Shown: piece after piece, positions 51,443-60,239 of the stretch
How the letters are laid out: the number at the start of each line of letters is the position of its first letter
How positions within the stretch are numbered: the stretch's first letter is position 1
From: Bradyrhizobium sp. 170
Lineage (GTDB): Bacteria > Pseudomonadota > Alphaproteobacteria > Rhizobiales > Xanthobacteraceae
Assembly: GCF_023101085.1 (NCBI RefSeq)
Contig: NZ_CP064703.1
Coordinates: forward strand, 6,634,001-6,698,000
Reading direction: 5' to 3'
Length of the DNA: 64,000 bases
Program-made: the position numbers and the translations under genes
The notes under the pieces: model-generated
What the model saw: only the letters and a program-made list of their open reading frames with translations
Database searches by the model: none
Told to the model about the DNA's origin: nothing

Positions 51443-52510
51443 ATGAATATGAATTCACCTAATGGGATCGAGATGGAGGATGCCGCCGACACGCGGCCGA
51501 TCCTGATCGTACCCTATATGTGGATCGGCGATTTCGTCCGTGGTCACACGGTCGTCCGCGTCCTCAAGCAGCGCTGGCCTAACCGGCCGGTCGATTTGCT
51601 GGTGACCTCCCTGTGCGCGCCCTTGGTCGATTACATGCCCGGTGTCCGCGCCGGAATCGTCTGGGACCTGCCCCGCGGCCGGCTTGCACTGGCCAAACAA
51701 TGGGGCCTCGCATCCGAACTGCGCTCCCGGGGTTATGGAACCGCCCTCGTCCTGCCCCGCACCTGGAAAGCCGCGATTGCCCCTGTGCTGGCCGGCATCC
51801 CCGAGCGGGTGGGCTTTTTCGGCGAGGCGAGATTTGGGCTGATCAACCGGATGCGCTGGGGCGAGAAGGCCCTGCCCCGCTTCATCGACAAGAATGCCGC
51901 GCTGGCGCTGCCTGCGGACGCGCCGCTGCCGCCGGAATGGCCGGTGCCGCAACTTTCCGTGCCGCCGGAGGAAATCGTGCGCTGGCGGCAGGCCAACGGC
52001 CTCGGCACGGGTCCCGCGGTGGCGCTGGCTCCGGGCTCGGTCGGCGTCTCCAAGCGCTGGACCTATTATCCCGGCGCCGCACGGCTTCTGGTCGAGCGCG
52101 GGCTCGACGTCTGGGTGGTCGGCGGCCCCGGCGAGAAGGCGCTGGCGCAGGAGATCGTTGCCGCCGGCCGCGGCAAGGTTCGCGACCTCACCGGGTCAGA
52201 CCTGCGCAACGGCATCCTGGCGATGGCGGCGGCCGGCGTCGCCATCTCGAACGATTCCGGGCTGATGCATATCGCGGCGGCGATCGGCACGCCGACCATG
52301 GGCATTTTCGGCCCCACCAGTCCCTATCTGTGGGCGCCGCTGAACGGTCTCGCGGCCACGGTCCTTCAGACCAAGGCCGTGCTGCCCTGCCAGCCCTGCC
52401 AACGCACCGTCTGCACCATGAACGACCATCGCTGCATGCGCGACATCGACCCTTCCTACGTGGCCGAGGTCGCGCACCGCCTGCTGGTCACTCAGCCGAG
52501 CGAACGATAG
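51443..52510 (+). CDS. waaF: ADP-heptose:LPS heptosyltransferase II
   Basis: A 355-residue GT9 enzyme that adds heptose to the inner core at the cytoplasmic face. ILIVPYMWIGDFVRGHTVVR is the acceptor-side start, VALAPGSVGVSKRW and then WVVGGPGEKALAQEI form the donor fold, and AISNDSGLMHIAAAIGTPTMGIFGPTSP (the D-S-G-L-M-H-I-A-A block) is the ADP-heptose site. A Cys cluster near the end (LPCQPCQRTVCTMNDHRCM) is also common in the family. The start may be 51443, 51449 or 51473. Its last 19 bases overlap the end of the convergent lpcC-like gene. Confidence 0.93.
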   Translation: MNMNSPNGIEMEDAADTRPILIVPYMWIGDFVRGHTVVRVLKQRWPNRPVDLLVTSLCAPLVDYMPGVRAGIVWDLPRGRLALAKQWGLASELRSRGYGTALVLPRTWKAAIAPVLAGIPERVGFFGEARFGLINRMRWGEKALPRFIDKNAALALPADAPLPPEWPVPQLSVPPEEIVRWRQANGLGTGPAVALAPGSVGVSKRWTYYPGAARLLVERGLDVWVVGGPGEKALAQEIVAAGRGKVRDLTGSDLRNGILAMAAAGVAISNDSGLMHIAAAIGTPTMGIFGPTSPYLWAPLNGLAATVLQTKAVLPCQPCQRTVCTMNDHRCMRDIDPSYVAEVAHRLLVTQPSER

Positions 52511-53550
52511 ACCGCAGCGATCGCATTCGCTTCCGCCTCGAGGCTGAACTTTTGCAGCACGCGCGCGCGCGCACGTTCGCCCATCGCGGTTGCCGATGCC
52601 GGATCGCGCATCAGCGGCTCCAGTGCGGCGACCAGCGCCTCGGTATCCCCCGGCGGCGTCAGCACGCCGGTCACGCCATCCTCGATCACGAATTCGGCTG
52701 CGCCCGCGCGCGACGCCACCAGCGCCGCACCTGCGGACATCGCCTCGATCAGCGTCAGGCCAAAGCCTTCATTGCGCGAGGTGAAGGCGTAGATCGTCAG
52801 CCGCTGATACCAGCGCTGCACCTCCTCGATCGCGAGCTCGCCCGTGATGACGATGCGCGATTGCAGTCCGGCCGCCTCGATCTGCTGCTTCAAGCCGTTG
52901 GCAAAACCCTGCTGCTCCGGCACCACCGCGCCGACGATGATTGCGGTGAATTCGGGATAACGCGGCAGCAGCCGGCACATCGCCTCCACGAAGATATCCG
53001 TGCCCTTTTGCGCGCGCACCCGGCCGAAGCAGCCGATCGCGTAGCGTCCCGGCAGTTTCGCCTCGGCAAATGCCGCCGCGCGATCGGAAGGCGGTGCATA
53101 AGCATCGGTATCGACGCCATGCATCACCACCGTCGCCTCGCGCTTGAGAAACGACGCCGAGAGTTCGGAAGTGGCGATCACCGCATCCATCTGCCGGATC
53201 AGCCAGCGCGTCAGCCGCTTGTGATGCCGCTGTGCGGCCGAGGTGAAGAGGAGCTTCAGCGGCCAGCCGAGCGTGCGCAGCAATAGCCCTGCGATCATCT
53301 CGTCATTGCGGCGTGCGTGCCAGATCAGCGGCGTACTGTGGCGCCGGAGTTTCAGGAGATCCGCAAAACCCATCCGCGCGATGCCGTCGGGCGCGTGCGG
53401 CCCGAGCCATGCCGCGCGATACATCTGCGCGAGTTTCGGCGCCACCATCCGGTTGGTCGCCGTGACGCCCGAATAGCGTCTGTGCAGATTCGGCACGATC
53501 AGTTGCAGATCACTGGCCAAATTGTTCTCGATCGGCACGTCCGGCTCCAT
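52492..53550 (-). CDS. lpcC: LpcC-like GT4 core glycosyltransferase
   Basis: A 352-residue GT-B enzyme. The opening LQLIVPNLHRRYSGVTATNR is close to rhizobial LpcC, the mannosyltransferase acting on Kdo of the inner core. Then GVDTDAYAPP, YAIGCFGRVRAQKGTDIFVEA and FTSRNEGFGLTLIEAMSAGA (the last being the Glu-x7-Glu donor site) follow. GDP-mannose for it would come from the ManC of this locus. In Bradyrhizobium, lpcC next to waaF is needed for normal LPS and nodulation, from memory. The gene is convergent with waaF and overlaps it by 19 bases. Confidence 0.87.
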   Translation of the reverse strand: MEPDVPIENNLASDLQLIVPNLHRRYSGVTATNRMVAPKLAQMYRAAWLGPHAPDGIARMGFADLLKLRRHSTPLIWHARRNDEMIAGLLLRTLGWPLKLLFTSAAQRHHKRLTRWLIRQMDAVIATSELSASFLKREATVVMHGVDTDAYAPPSDRAAAFAEAKLPGRYAIGCFGRVRAQKGTDIFVEAMCRLLPRYPEFTAIIVGAVVPEQQGFANGLKQQIEAAGLQSRIVITGELAIEEVQRWYQRLTIYAFTSRNEGFGLTLIEAMSAGAALVASRAGAAEFVIEDGVTGVLTPPGDTEALVAALEPLMRDPASATAMGERARARVLQKFSLEAEANAIAAVYRSLG

Positions 53551-53645
53551 TTCGGCCAGTTCCTATACGCAACATTAAGCATAGTAGCCAGTTCGCTCGT
53601 GCCGAAACCCACTCTTCACCGCAGCCCCGCTAGCATCGCCGTCAG

Positions 53646-53696
53646 TAGAGCGCGACCAGCATAAAGTGGAAACCGGTTTTGCATCCGGGCGCGCTG
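53646..53696. repeat. Dispersed palindromic repeat, diverged copy
   Basis: AGCGCG ... CGCGCT ends enclose AAGTGGAAACCGGTTTT, the reverse complement of the core in the GAGCATG-family copy at 33161. It sits 25 bases above galE. Confidence 0.65.
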
Positions 53697-53721
53697 CAAA
53701 TTCAAGAGCGAGAGGTGGCCC

Positions 53722-54735
53722 ATGACCGTGCTTGTCACCGGTGGCGCCGGCTATATCGGAAGTCATATGGTTCACGCGCTGGTGGAAGCCGGCGAAAGCG
53801 TCGTCGTGATCGACAATCTGTCCACCGGCTTCACCGCCTTCCTGCCTGAAGGCGTGCCGCTGTTCATCGGCGACGCCGGCGATGAAAACCTCGTCGCAGG
53901 CGTGATCGCCCAGCACAGCATCGAGAGCATCATTCATTTCGCCGGCTCCATCGTGGTACCGGATTCGGTGCGCGATCCGCTCGGCTATTACCGCAACAAC
54001 ACCATGACGACCCGCAGCCTCTTGAATGCCGCGGTCAAGGGTGGCGTCAACCGCTTCATCTTCTCGTCGACGGCTGCCGTCTACGGCAATCCGGACCAGG
54101 TGCCGGTGCCCGAACATGCGCCGACACGGCCGGCGTCGCCCTACGGCTCTTCCAAGCTGATGACGGAAATCATGCTGCACGATGTGGCTTCCGCTCACGG
54201 CATGAACTATGTGGTGCTGCGCTACTTCAACGTCGCCGGCGCCGACCCTCAAGGCCGCTGCGGCCTTGCCACCGTCGGCGCTACGCATCTGCTCAAGATC
54301 GCGGTCGAAGCCGCCACCGGGCAGCGCGCCAAGATCGACGTGTTCGGCACTGATTATCCGACACCGGATGGAAGCTGCATCCGCGACTTCATCCATGTCA
54401 GCGATCTCGCGCAGGCCCATCGCGCCGCGCTGGCCTATTTGCGCGGCGGCGGAAGCTCGATCACGCTGAACTGCGGTTACGGCCGCGGCTACTCCGTGCT
54501 CGAAACCATCGAGGCCGTGCGCCGCGTCTCCGGGCGCAATTTCGCGGTTTCATATGCGCCGCGCCGCCCCGGCGACATCATGACCATGGTCGCCGATGTC
54601 AGCCGCATTCATGCGACGCTGGACTGGACCCCGCAATACGACAATCTCGAGACCATCGCCGGCCATGCGCTGGCTTGGGAAGAGAAGCTGTTCCGCGACC
54701 GCGGCGGCCTTCCGCAGCATGCGGAATCGGCCTGA
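53722..54735 (+). CDS. galE: UDP-glucose 4-epimerase
   Basis: A 337-residue SDR epimerase that interconverts UDP-glucose and UDP-galactose. VLVTGGAGYIGSHMVHALVE is the NAD site, DNLSTGF the GalE loop, and IFSSTAAVYGNPDQVP with SPYGSSKLMTEIML the active site (Tyr-x3-Lys). LRYFNVAGADPQGRCG is diagnostic for the GalE group, as is DYPTPDGSCIRDFIHVSDLA. The gene is followed after 103 bases by the MsbA-type exporter on the same strand. Its start has GAGAGGTGGCCC above the ATG. Confidence 0.94.
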   Translation: MTVLVTGGAGYIGSHMVHALVEAGESVVVIDNLSTGFTAFLPEGVPLFIGDAGDENLVAGVIAQHSIESIIHFAGSIVVPDSVRDPLGYYRNNTMTTRSLLNAAVKGGVNRFIFSSTAAVYGNPDQVPVPEHAPTRPASPYGSSKLMTEIMLHDVASAHGMNYVVLRYFNVAGADPQGRCGLATVGATHLLKIAVEAATGQRAKIDVFGTDYPTPDGSCIRDFIHVSDLAQAHRAALAYLRGGGSSITLNCGYGRGYSVLETIEAVRRVSGRNFAVSYAPRRPGDIMTMVADVSRIHATLDWTPQYDNLETIAGHALAWEEKLFRDRGGLPQHAESA

Positions 54736-54838
54736 AATCAAGCGCTTATTGGGCTTGAAAAAGCCCCGCCAAGCAGGCAAGGACTAATCCGCAGCAGCCC
54801 TGACGCGCCGGTCTACCGGCCCCGTCAATGGAACGCGG

Positions 54839-56659
54839 ATGACCGAACTTCCAAGCAAACCAACCAGAAAAATCACCGACGATCCCTACGGCGCGGCGAT
54901 CCTGATTCGCCGTCTCGTCATGGAACAGGGTTTTGTCTATTGGCGGCGCTATGTGACCGCGTTCGCGCTGATGGCCGTGTCCGCCGGCGCCACCGCGGGT
55001 TCGGCCTATATCCTGGGCCAGGTGATCAACCAGGCCTATATCGACAAGAACGTCGTCGGCATCGCCATCCTATCCGGCGTCACGGTGGTGCTGCTGTTCA
55101 TCAAGGGTCTGGCGACCTACGGCCACACCGTGATCCTTTCGAAGATCAGCAATGCCATTCTCGCCAACAACCAGCGGCGGCTGTTTGCCAAGCTGATGAG
55201 TGAAAGCATCGGATTCTATTCCGCGCGGCATTCGTCCGAATTCCTGGCGCGGCTGACATCGGGCGCAAAATCCATCACCGACGTCCTGACGCTACTCATC
55301 AACGCGGTCGGGCGCGACGTGCTGCTGCTGGTCAGCCTGATATTCGTGATGGTGACGCAGGATCCGGTTCTGTCGTTTATCGGCCTCGTGGTGGTGCCGC
55401 CGGCGATGCTGATCCTGCGCAAGCTGGTGAAGCGCATCAAGGGCCTCGCCCACAATCAGTTCACCGGCAGCGCCGACATCATGGAGACCATGCAGGAATC
55501 GCTGCAGGGCATCCGCACGGTGAAGGCGTTCACGCTGGAAGCGACCATGCAACGGCGCATCGACGAGAATATCGCGATCGTCGAGCAGAACGCCAACAAG
55601 ATGGCGCGGGTCTCCAATCGCTCCAACCCGCTGATGGAAATGCTCGGCGGCTTTGCGGTCGCCGGCTGCCTCCTTTATGGCGGCTACAGCGTGGTGGCGC
55701 TCGGCGCCACGCCCGGACAATTTTTCTCCTTCATGACCGCGTTCCTGCTGGCGACCGAGCCGGCCAAGCGGCTGGCGCGGCTTAACATCGATCTCAACAG
55801 CCAGTTGGTCGGCGCGCGGATGCTGCTCGAGATCGTCGACAGCCCGGCGAGCGAGCCTGCCGACAACGACAAGCCGGCGCTGAAGCTCTCGAACGCGCGG
55901 GTCGAGTTCCGCGACGTCAATTTCGCCTATCGGCCGGACGAGCCGGTGCTGAAGGCCATGAGCTTCGTCGCCGAGCCCGGCAAGACCACCGCTTTGGTCG
56001 GCCCCTCCGGCGGCGGAAAGTCCACGGTGCTGGCGCTATTGCTGCGGCTCTATGAAGTGAAGCAGGGCGAAATCCTGATCGACGGCCAGGACATCTCGGG
56101 CGTATCGCGCCATTCGCTGCGCGCCCAGACCGGCTATGTCGGGCAGGACGTCTATCTGTTCCGCGACTCGATCGGCGCCAACATCGCCTTCGGCAAGGAA
56201 GGCGCCACGCAGGACGAGATCGTGGCGGCGGCGAAAGCCGCCTGCGCGCATGACTTCATCATGGGCTTTCCGCTCGGCTACGACACTCCCGTCGGCGAGC
56301 ATGGCACCCAGCTATCCGGTGGCCAGCGTCAGCGCATCGCAGTCGCCCGGGCGCTGCTCAAGAACGCGCCGATCATCCTGCTCGACGAGGCCACCGCCGC
56401 ACTGGATTCGGAATCCGAAAAAGCCGTGCAGGAGGCGATCGAGCATCTCTGCCAGAACCGCACCACCATCGTCATCGCCCACCGATTGCACACCATCATG
56501 CACGCCGACGCCATTTTGGTAGTCGAGGGCGGCGAGATCGTCGAGCGCGGCCTGCATGACGATTTGCTGCGGCGCGGCGGCCGCTACGCCTCGTTCTTCC
56601 GCCTGCAGCAGCGCGATGCCGGCCATCCCAGTCTGGCGCCGGTCAGCGCAAGCGCGTAG
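54839..56659 (+). CDS. msbA: ABC exporter, MsbA-type lipid flippase
   Basis: A 606-residue half-transporter with six TM helices (about 35-330) fused to an ATPase. Walker A GPSGGGKST (about 386), signature LSGGQRQRIAVARAL (about 491) and Walker B IILLDEATAALD (about 514) are intact, as is the H-loop VIAHRLHTI. Position among LPS genes suggests a lipid A core or glycolipid flippase. Bradyrhizobium has more than one MsbA-like protein, so this may be a second copy with a specialised cargo. It is 43 bases above the FAH-family hydrolase gene. Confidence 0.88.
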   Translation: MTELPSKPTRKITDDPYGAAILIRRLVMEQGFVYWRRYVTAFALMAVSAGATAGSAYILGQVINQAYIDKNVVGIAILSGVTVVLLFIKGLATYGHTVILSKISNAILANNQRRLFAKLMSESIGFYSARHSSEFLARLTSGAKSITDVLTLLINAVGRDVLLLVSLIFVMVTQDPVLSFIGLVVVPPAMLILRKLVKRIKGLAHNQFTGSADIMETMQESLQGIRTVKAFTLEATMQRRIDENIAIVEQNANKMARVSNRSNPLMEMLGGFAVAGCLLYGGYSVVALGATPGQFFSFMTAFLLATEPAKRLARLNIDLNSQLVGARMLLEIVDSPASEPADNDKPALKLSNARVEFRDVNFAYRPDEPVLKAMSFVAEPGKTTALVGPSGGGKSTVLALLLRLYEVKQGEILIDGQDISGVSRHSLRAQTGYVGQDVYLFRDSIGANIAFGKEGATQDEIVAAAKAACAHDFIMGFPLGYDTPVGEHGTQLSGGQRQRIAVARALLKNAPIILLDEATAALDSESEKAVQEAIEHLCQNRTTIVIAHRLHTIMHADAILVVEGGEIVERGLHDDLLRRGGRYASFFRLQQRDAGHPSLAPVSASA

Positions 56660-56702
56660 AGCTATTCCCGAATTTCCACCTGTAACCTTCCGAGACCTTT
56701 TC

Positions 56703-57404
56703 ATGAACGCAGCCTCCTACGTCATATCAGCAGCCCCGCAGCCCTCGCTTCCCGTCGTCGGCGAGACCGGCTCTTATCCCGTCCGCCGCATCTGGTGCGT
56801 CGGGCGCAACTATCTCGAGCACATCCGCGAGATGGGCAATGACGAGCGCGCCCCGCCGTTCTTCTTTGCCAAGCATGCCGACATGCTGGTGCAAGACGGC
56901 GCCACGATCCCCTATCCGCCGCTGACCAAGGACCTGCATCACGAGGTCGAGCTGATCGTCGCGATGAAGAGCGGCGGCCTCAACATCCCTGCCGACAAGG
57001 CGCTCGACCATGTCTACGGCTACGCCGTCGGCATCGACCTCACCCGCCGCGACCTGCAGCTCGCCTCGCGCAAGAAAGAGCGGCCGTGGGAAGTCGGCAA
57101 GTCGTTCGACTATTCTGCGCCCTGCTCGGCGATCCAGCCGGCGTCCAAGATCGGCCATCCCACCAACGGCAAGATCTGGCTGACGGTCAACGGCAAGGAA
57201 ACCCAGAAGGGCGATCTCACCGAGCTGATCTGGAACGTGCCGGAAATCATCTGGCAGCTCTCGCAGCAGGTAAAACTCGCCGCCGGCGACCTCATCATGA
57301 CGGGCACGCCCGCCGGCGTCTCCCAGCTCAATCCCGGCGACAAGATCGAGTGCGGCGTCGACGGCGTCGGCACGCTGAAGGTTGCGATCGGCAAGCCGGA
57401 ATAG
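56703..57404 (+). CDS. Fumarylacetoacetate hydrolase-family protein
   Basis: A 233-residue FAH-fold enzyme. RRIWCVGRNYLEHIREMG is the conserved start, PPFFFAKHADML follows, and DLHHEVELIVAMKSGG holds metal ligands (Glu-x-Glu). GVDLTRRDLQ is present as GIDLTRRDLQ, and the end LIMTGTPAGVSQLNPGDKIECG is a family signature. Members cleave C-C bonds in acylpyruvates or decarboxylate oxaloacetate, and the short length fits the acylpyruvase/YcgM subgroup. ATG 56703 begins conserved sequence; a longer frame overlaps msbA. It is co-directional with msbA at 43 bases and ends at a strong terminator. A link to LPS is not implied. Confidence 0.88.
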   Translation: MNAASYVISAAPQPSLPVVGETGSYPVRRIWCVGRNYLEHIREMGNDERAPPFFFAKHADMLVQDGATIPYPPLTKDLHHEVELIVAMKSGGLNIPADKALDHVYGYAVGIDLTRRDLQLASRKKERPWEVGKSFDYSAPCSAIQPASKIGHPTNGKIWLTVNGKETQKGDLTELIWNVPEIIWQLSQQVKLAAGDLIMTGTPAGVSQLNPGDKIECGVDGVGTLKVAIGKPE

Positions 57405-57431
57405 ACGGTCGCCTGCAAGCTCTCACGAATG

Positions 57432-57461
57432 AAAAGCCCCGGACCTGTCCGGGGCTTTTTT
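57432..57461 (+). terminator. Rho-independent terminator after the FAH-family gene
   Basis: Stem AAAAGCCCCGGA / TCCGGGGCTTTT around CCTG, then a T-run. It is 27 bases after the stop and ends the galE-msbA-FAH unit. Confidence 0.93.
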
Positions 57462-57480
57462 GGTGCGTTTGCTGGTGCGT

Positions 57481-57500
57481 GGGATGGGTGAAGCGAAGCG
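57481..57500 (+). repeat. Fragment of the ATGGGTGGAGCGAAGCG repeat family
   Basis: GGGATGGGTGAAGCGAAGCG matches an arm of the perfect inverted repeat at 60583-60662 with one change. The second arm is missing here. Confidence 0.6.
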
Positions 57501-57547
57501 AGAAGCCGCGACCGCTATGGCGATGGTGCGGCGCGATTTGGCGCTGT

Positions 57548-58630
57548 TTACTGAAAGTCCCGGGCCCTGATTTCCTGGAACGACACCAGGCGGCGCTGCG
57601 CCTCGTCCCATAACACAAGCCGTACACACTGAAAGCTCTGCAGGAGCGTGATGCGACCGACGTCACGCAGTTCAGGGTAATCGCGCAGCACGCGCGGCAG
57701 CCGGTAATAGGGAATACGACTGCTGAGGTGATGCACATGGTGCACACCGATGTTGGCCGTGAACCAGCGTAGCAGCGCCGGCAGGTCGTAATGCGAGCTG
57801 CCGTGCAGCGCGGATTGATGCAGGTTCCAGCTCTCGTCGCGCTCCCAGCTCGTGTGCTCAAATTGATGCTGCACGTAGAACAGCCATACGCCGGCCGTGC
57901 CGGCGAGGAGCGTAATCGGTAGATGCACGAGCAGGAACGCCTTGATGCCGATAAACCATGTGAGCACCGCGACGATGACGGCGATCGCGAGATTGGTTGC
58001 CATTGTACTGGCCCAGGGCTGCCAGCCGTTGCGCATGAGGCCGACCGGGAGCCTCTGTTGCAAAAGAAACAGATAGGCCGGTCCGACCCCGAACATGATC
58101 AGCGGGTGGCGGTAAAGGCGGTATTTCAGACGACCCCACCAGGAAAGGGCCCGGTATTCGCGCACGGTCAGCGTATCGAGATCGCCGATACCGCGGCGAT
58201 CGAGGTTGCCGGTGGTGGCATGGTGAATCGCATGCGAGCGGCGCCAGCAGTCATAGGGCGTGAGCGTGAGCACGCCAATGACGCGGCCGACCCAGTCGTT
58301 CGCCAGACGGCCGGCAAAAAAGGTGCCGTGACCGCAATCGTGCTGGATCATGAACAGGCGTACGAGAAAGCCGGCGGCCGGAATCGCGATAAGGAATGAA
58401 GCCCAGGCATGGCCAAGGGAGAACGTGAACCAGGCCGCGGTCCACAACATGATGAGCGGCAAAGCCGTGATCGCCAACTCGGCAACGCTGCGCAGCCGAT
58501 TTGGGGTGCTGTAGTTGCCCAAGATGCGCTTCCAGCGCCGGGCGTCGAGGTGCCCATCGCCGCCATGGGCAGGCTGAGTGAAGCCAGGGCCGTCTTGCCT
58601 GTTAGCGCACTGCACAGCTCTCTGATGCAC
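57548..58630 (-). CDS. Fatty acid desaturase
   Basis: A 360-residue integral membrane diiron enzyme. The three His boxes are HDCGHGTFF (about 95), HAIHHATTG (about 131) and HHVHHLSS (about 298), with four TM helices between them. The spacing is that of acyl-lipid desaturases of the DesA/omega-6 type. The GTG at 58630 is used as start because AGAGGAT lies at good spacing. The first 35 residues are polar and poorly constrained, so an internal start is possible. Regulation may be by temperature or envelope stress, though nothing in the sequence shows it. Confidence 0.9.
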   Translation of the reverse strand: MHQRAVQCANRQDGPGFTQPAHGGDGHLDARRWKRILGNYSTPNRLRSVAELAITALPLIMLWTAAWFTFSLGHAWASFLIAIPAAGFLVRLFMIQHDCGHGTFFAGRLANDWVGRVIGVLTLTPYDCWRRSHAIHHATTGNLDRRGIGDLDTLTVREYRALSWWGRLKYRLYRHPLIMFGVGPAYLFLLQQRLPVGLMRNGWQPWASTMATNLAIAVIVAVLTWFIGIKAFLLVHLPITLLAGTAGVWLFYVQHQFEHTSWERDESWNLHQSALHGSSHYDLPALLRWFTANIGVHHVHHLSSRIPYYRLPRVLRDYPELRDVGRITLLQSFQCVRLVLWDEAQRRLVSFQEIRARDFQ

Positions 58631-59005
58631 AAAGATATCCTCTTCTGACAGCGCACGTAAGTTCGAGGCACCGAGGGATCGGCACCTTCGTTGGTTGATC
58701 GATTTTTGGGGAAGGGTCTGAAACGTACGCGCCCGTCAGTGGCAAGGCAAAGCGGCCCAGCCGTTCGGCCAAGTGTCGATTTCCCGACATATGGACACGA
58801 ATTCGGATGACGTCAAGGACTGCAACTCCACGTTACCAGTGTTCCCCTTGGGTCATTTTGGATGTGAGCGCGATGGCGAATAACGTCCGCTTTGTCCCCG
58901 GTCACCGGATATCCGCCGCCCTCCGGTTGCAAGATCCGCAAAACTGCCGCAGATTCCGGATATTGCCGGAGAATAACGGCGAACGTCGGATCGAAGGAGA
59001 CGTCT
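58631..59005. other. Intergenic region with no recognisable gene
   Basis: This 375-base gap lies between the desaturase (minus) and EthD (plus) starts. It must hold both promoters. I see no frame with a Shine-Dalgarno, no palindrome of note and no repeat. Confidence 0.55.
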
Positions 59006-59320
59006 ATGATCAAGGTAAGCGTAATGTATCCCAATACGCCCGGCGGGCGCTTCGATCACGATTACTACCGCGACAAGCATATGCCCCTCGTGAAGGCCCG
59101 CATGGGCGATGCGTGCAAGTCCTACACCGTCGACAAGGGCATGGCCGGCGGAGCCCCCGGCGCTCCCGCAACCTATGTCGGAATGTGTCACATCTTCTGC
59201 GACTCGATCGAGGCCTTCCAGGCCGGCTTCGGGCCTCACGCCAAGGAGATCATGGGCGACATCCCGAACTATACCGACCAGTCTCCGGTCATCCAGATCA
59301 GTGAAGTCGTCGTAGGCTGA
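59006..59320 (+). CDS. EthD-family small protein
   Basis: A 104-residue ferredoxin-like-fold protein. IKVSVMYPNTPGGRFDHDYYRDKHMPLVKARMG is the EthD signature, seen here as VMYPN, FDHDYYRDKHMPL and the later FGPHAKEIMGDIPNYTD. EthD is needed for ether degradation by the Rhodococcus cytochrome P450 system, but the wider family has unknown functions and occurs widely in soil bacteria. GAAGGAGACG precedes ATG 59006. It is alone, followed at once by a repeat that may end transcription. Confidence 0.9.
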   Translation: MIKVSVMYPNTPGGRFDHDYYRDKHMPLVKARMGDACKSYTVDKGMAGGAPGAPATYVGMCHIFCDSIEAFQAGFGPHAKEIMGDIPNYTDQSPVIQISEVVVG

Positions 59321-59321
59321 C

Positions 59322-59385
59322 CGTAGCCCGGATGAGCGACTTGTCCGCCGTAGTTCAAAGAGCGTAGGCGGAAGCGATATCCGGC
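59322..59385 (+). repeat. GTAGCCCGGATGAGCG repeat, copy A
   Basis: CGTAGCCCGGATGAGCGA begins 1 base after the EthD stop. The far end (GAAGCGATATCCGG) is the inverted counterpart, separated by about 30 bases of unrelated sequence. Copy B is at 59981. Confidence 0.75.
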
Positions 59386-59574
59386 CGATGTTCCCGCATA
59401 TTGCGAAGCCTGCCATCACTGTGCGAGCGCAATTGCGCTCGTCGCCGGCGCGCATTCGCGCGACCCGGTGGCTCATGCGGGCTACTTGCTTGCTGAAATA
59501 GATCGAGCGCGGCTTGAACAAAGCCGCGCTCCAACCCGCAGTCTGCAGGCTCCCTTTTGAAAGAGCACACGGCC

Positions 59575-59976
59575 ATGCCGGGCGAACGCAATCTCAAGAC
59601 GCTGCTGCAGAATATGAAGCCCGAAATGCACGAAGGCGTCTTCGTTTTTTGCAGCATTTCGGAAGACAAGGAAATTCCAGCCACGCTCAAGCCGGTGCAC
59701 ATTTTCCGTGAACGCGAAGGAACGGCTTTCATCATACGGCGTGAGGAAGCCGAAGCTGCAGGGCTCCCTTATCAATTTGCATCGCGACTGATCACGCTGA
59801 CCGTTCATTCCTCGCTTGAAGCGGTAGGCTTTCTAGCGGCAATCACCGGTCGATTCGCGGAAGCCGGCATAAGCGTGAATGCAGTGTCGGCCTTCTATCA
59901 CGATCATTTATTTGTGCCGGAGCACAGAGCCGACGAAGCTCTGCGTCATCTACAAAACATGTGCAAGCAAGCGTAG
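59575..59976 (+). CDS. ACT-domain protein
   Basis: A 133-residue cytoplasmic protein. Two halves are seen: LKTLLQNMKPEMHEGVFVFC and a second unit with LITLTVHSSLEAVGFLAAITGRFAEAGISVNAVSAFYHDHLFVP. The second is a clear ACT domain (beta-alpha-beta, with the glycine turn between helix and strand), and the first half is the partner domain of the ACT_7/DUF2241 group. Such proteins may sense amino acids; no ligand is known. ATG 59575 is preferred to a TTG at 59557. A repeat follows the stop by 5 bases, as for the EthD gene. Confidence 0.85.
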   Translation: MPGERNLKTLLQNMKPEMHEGVFVFCSISEDKEIPATLKPVHIFREREGTAFIIRREEAEAAGLPYQFASRLITLTVHSSLEAVGFLAAITGRFAEAGISVNAVSAFYHDHLFVPEHRADEALRHLQNMCKQA

Positions 59977-59980
59977 CTGG

Positions 59981-60012
59981 CGTAGCCCGGATGAGCGAAG
60001 CGACATCCGGGG
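59981..60012 (+). repeat. GTAGCCCGGATGAGCG repeat, copy B
   Basis: CCCGGATG and CATCCGGG (59986-60011) pair as an 8-base stem around AGCGAAGCGA. It starts 5 bases after the ACT-gene stop and could act as a terminator. Confidence 0.8.
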
Positions 60013-60239
60013 CTCTTCCTGGTCCTCATCCCCGCTACAATCTTTGTTTTCTCTGCAAACTGATTTGCTTGACGCGCAAGCACAAATCTCGACGCACAAC
60101 TGCGACAAATCAACACGACGGGCAAATCACCAAAAACCTGTCCAGTCCTTCCCGCAAAAATATTCCGCTTAACTTATAGAGCAAATCATCGGCATAACTC
60201 CGCCCGTCTCACCCGATTGAGGGGCGGCTCGCGATCGTC

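Noticed and set aside
58813..59034. Minus-strand 73-codon frame across the EthD start
   Set aside because: It covers the EthD ribosome site on the other strand and has no motif or start signal.
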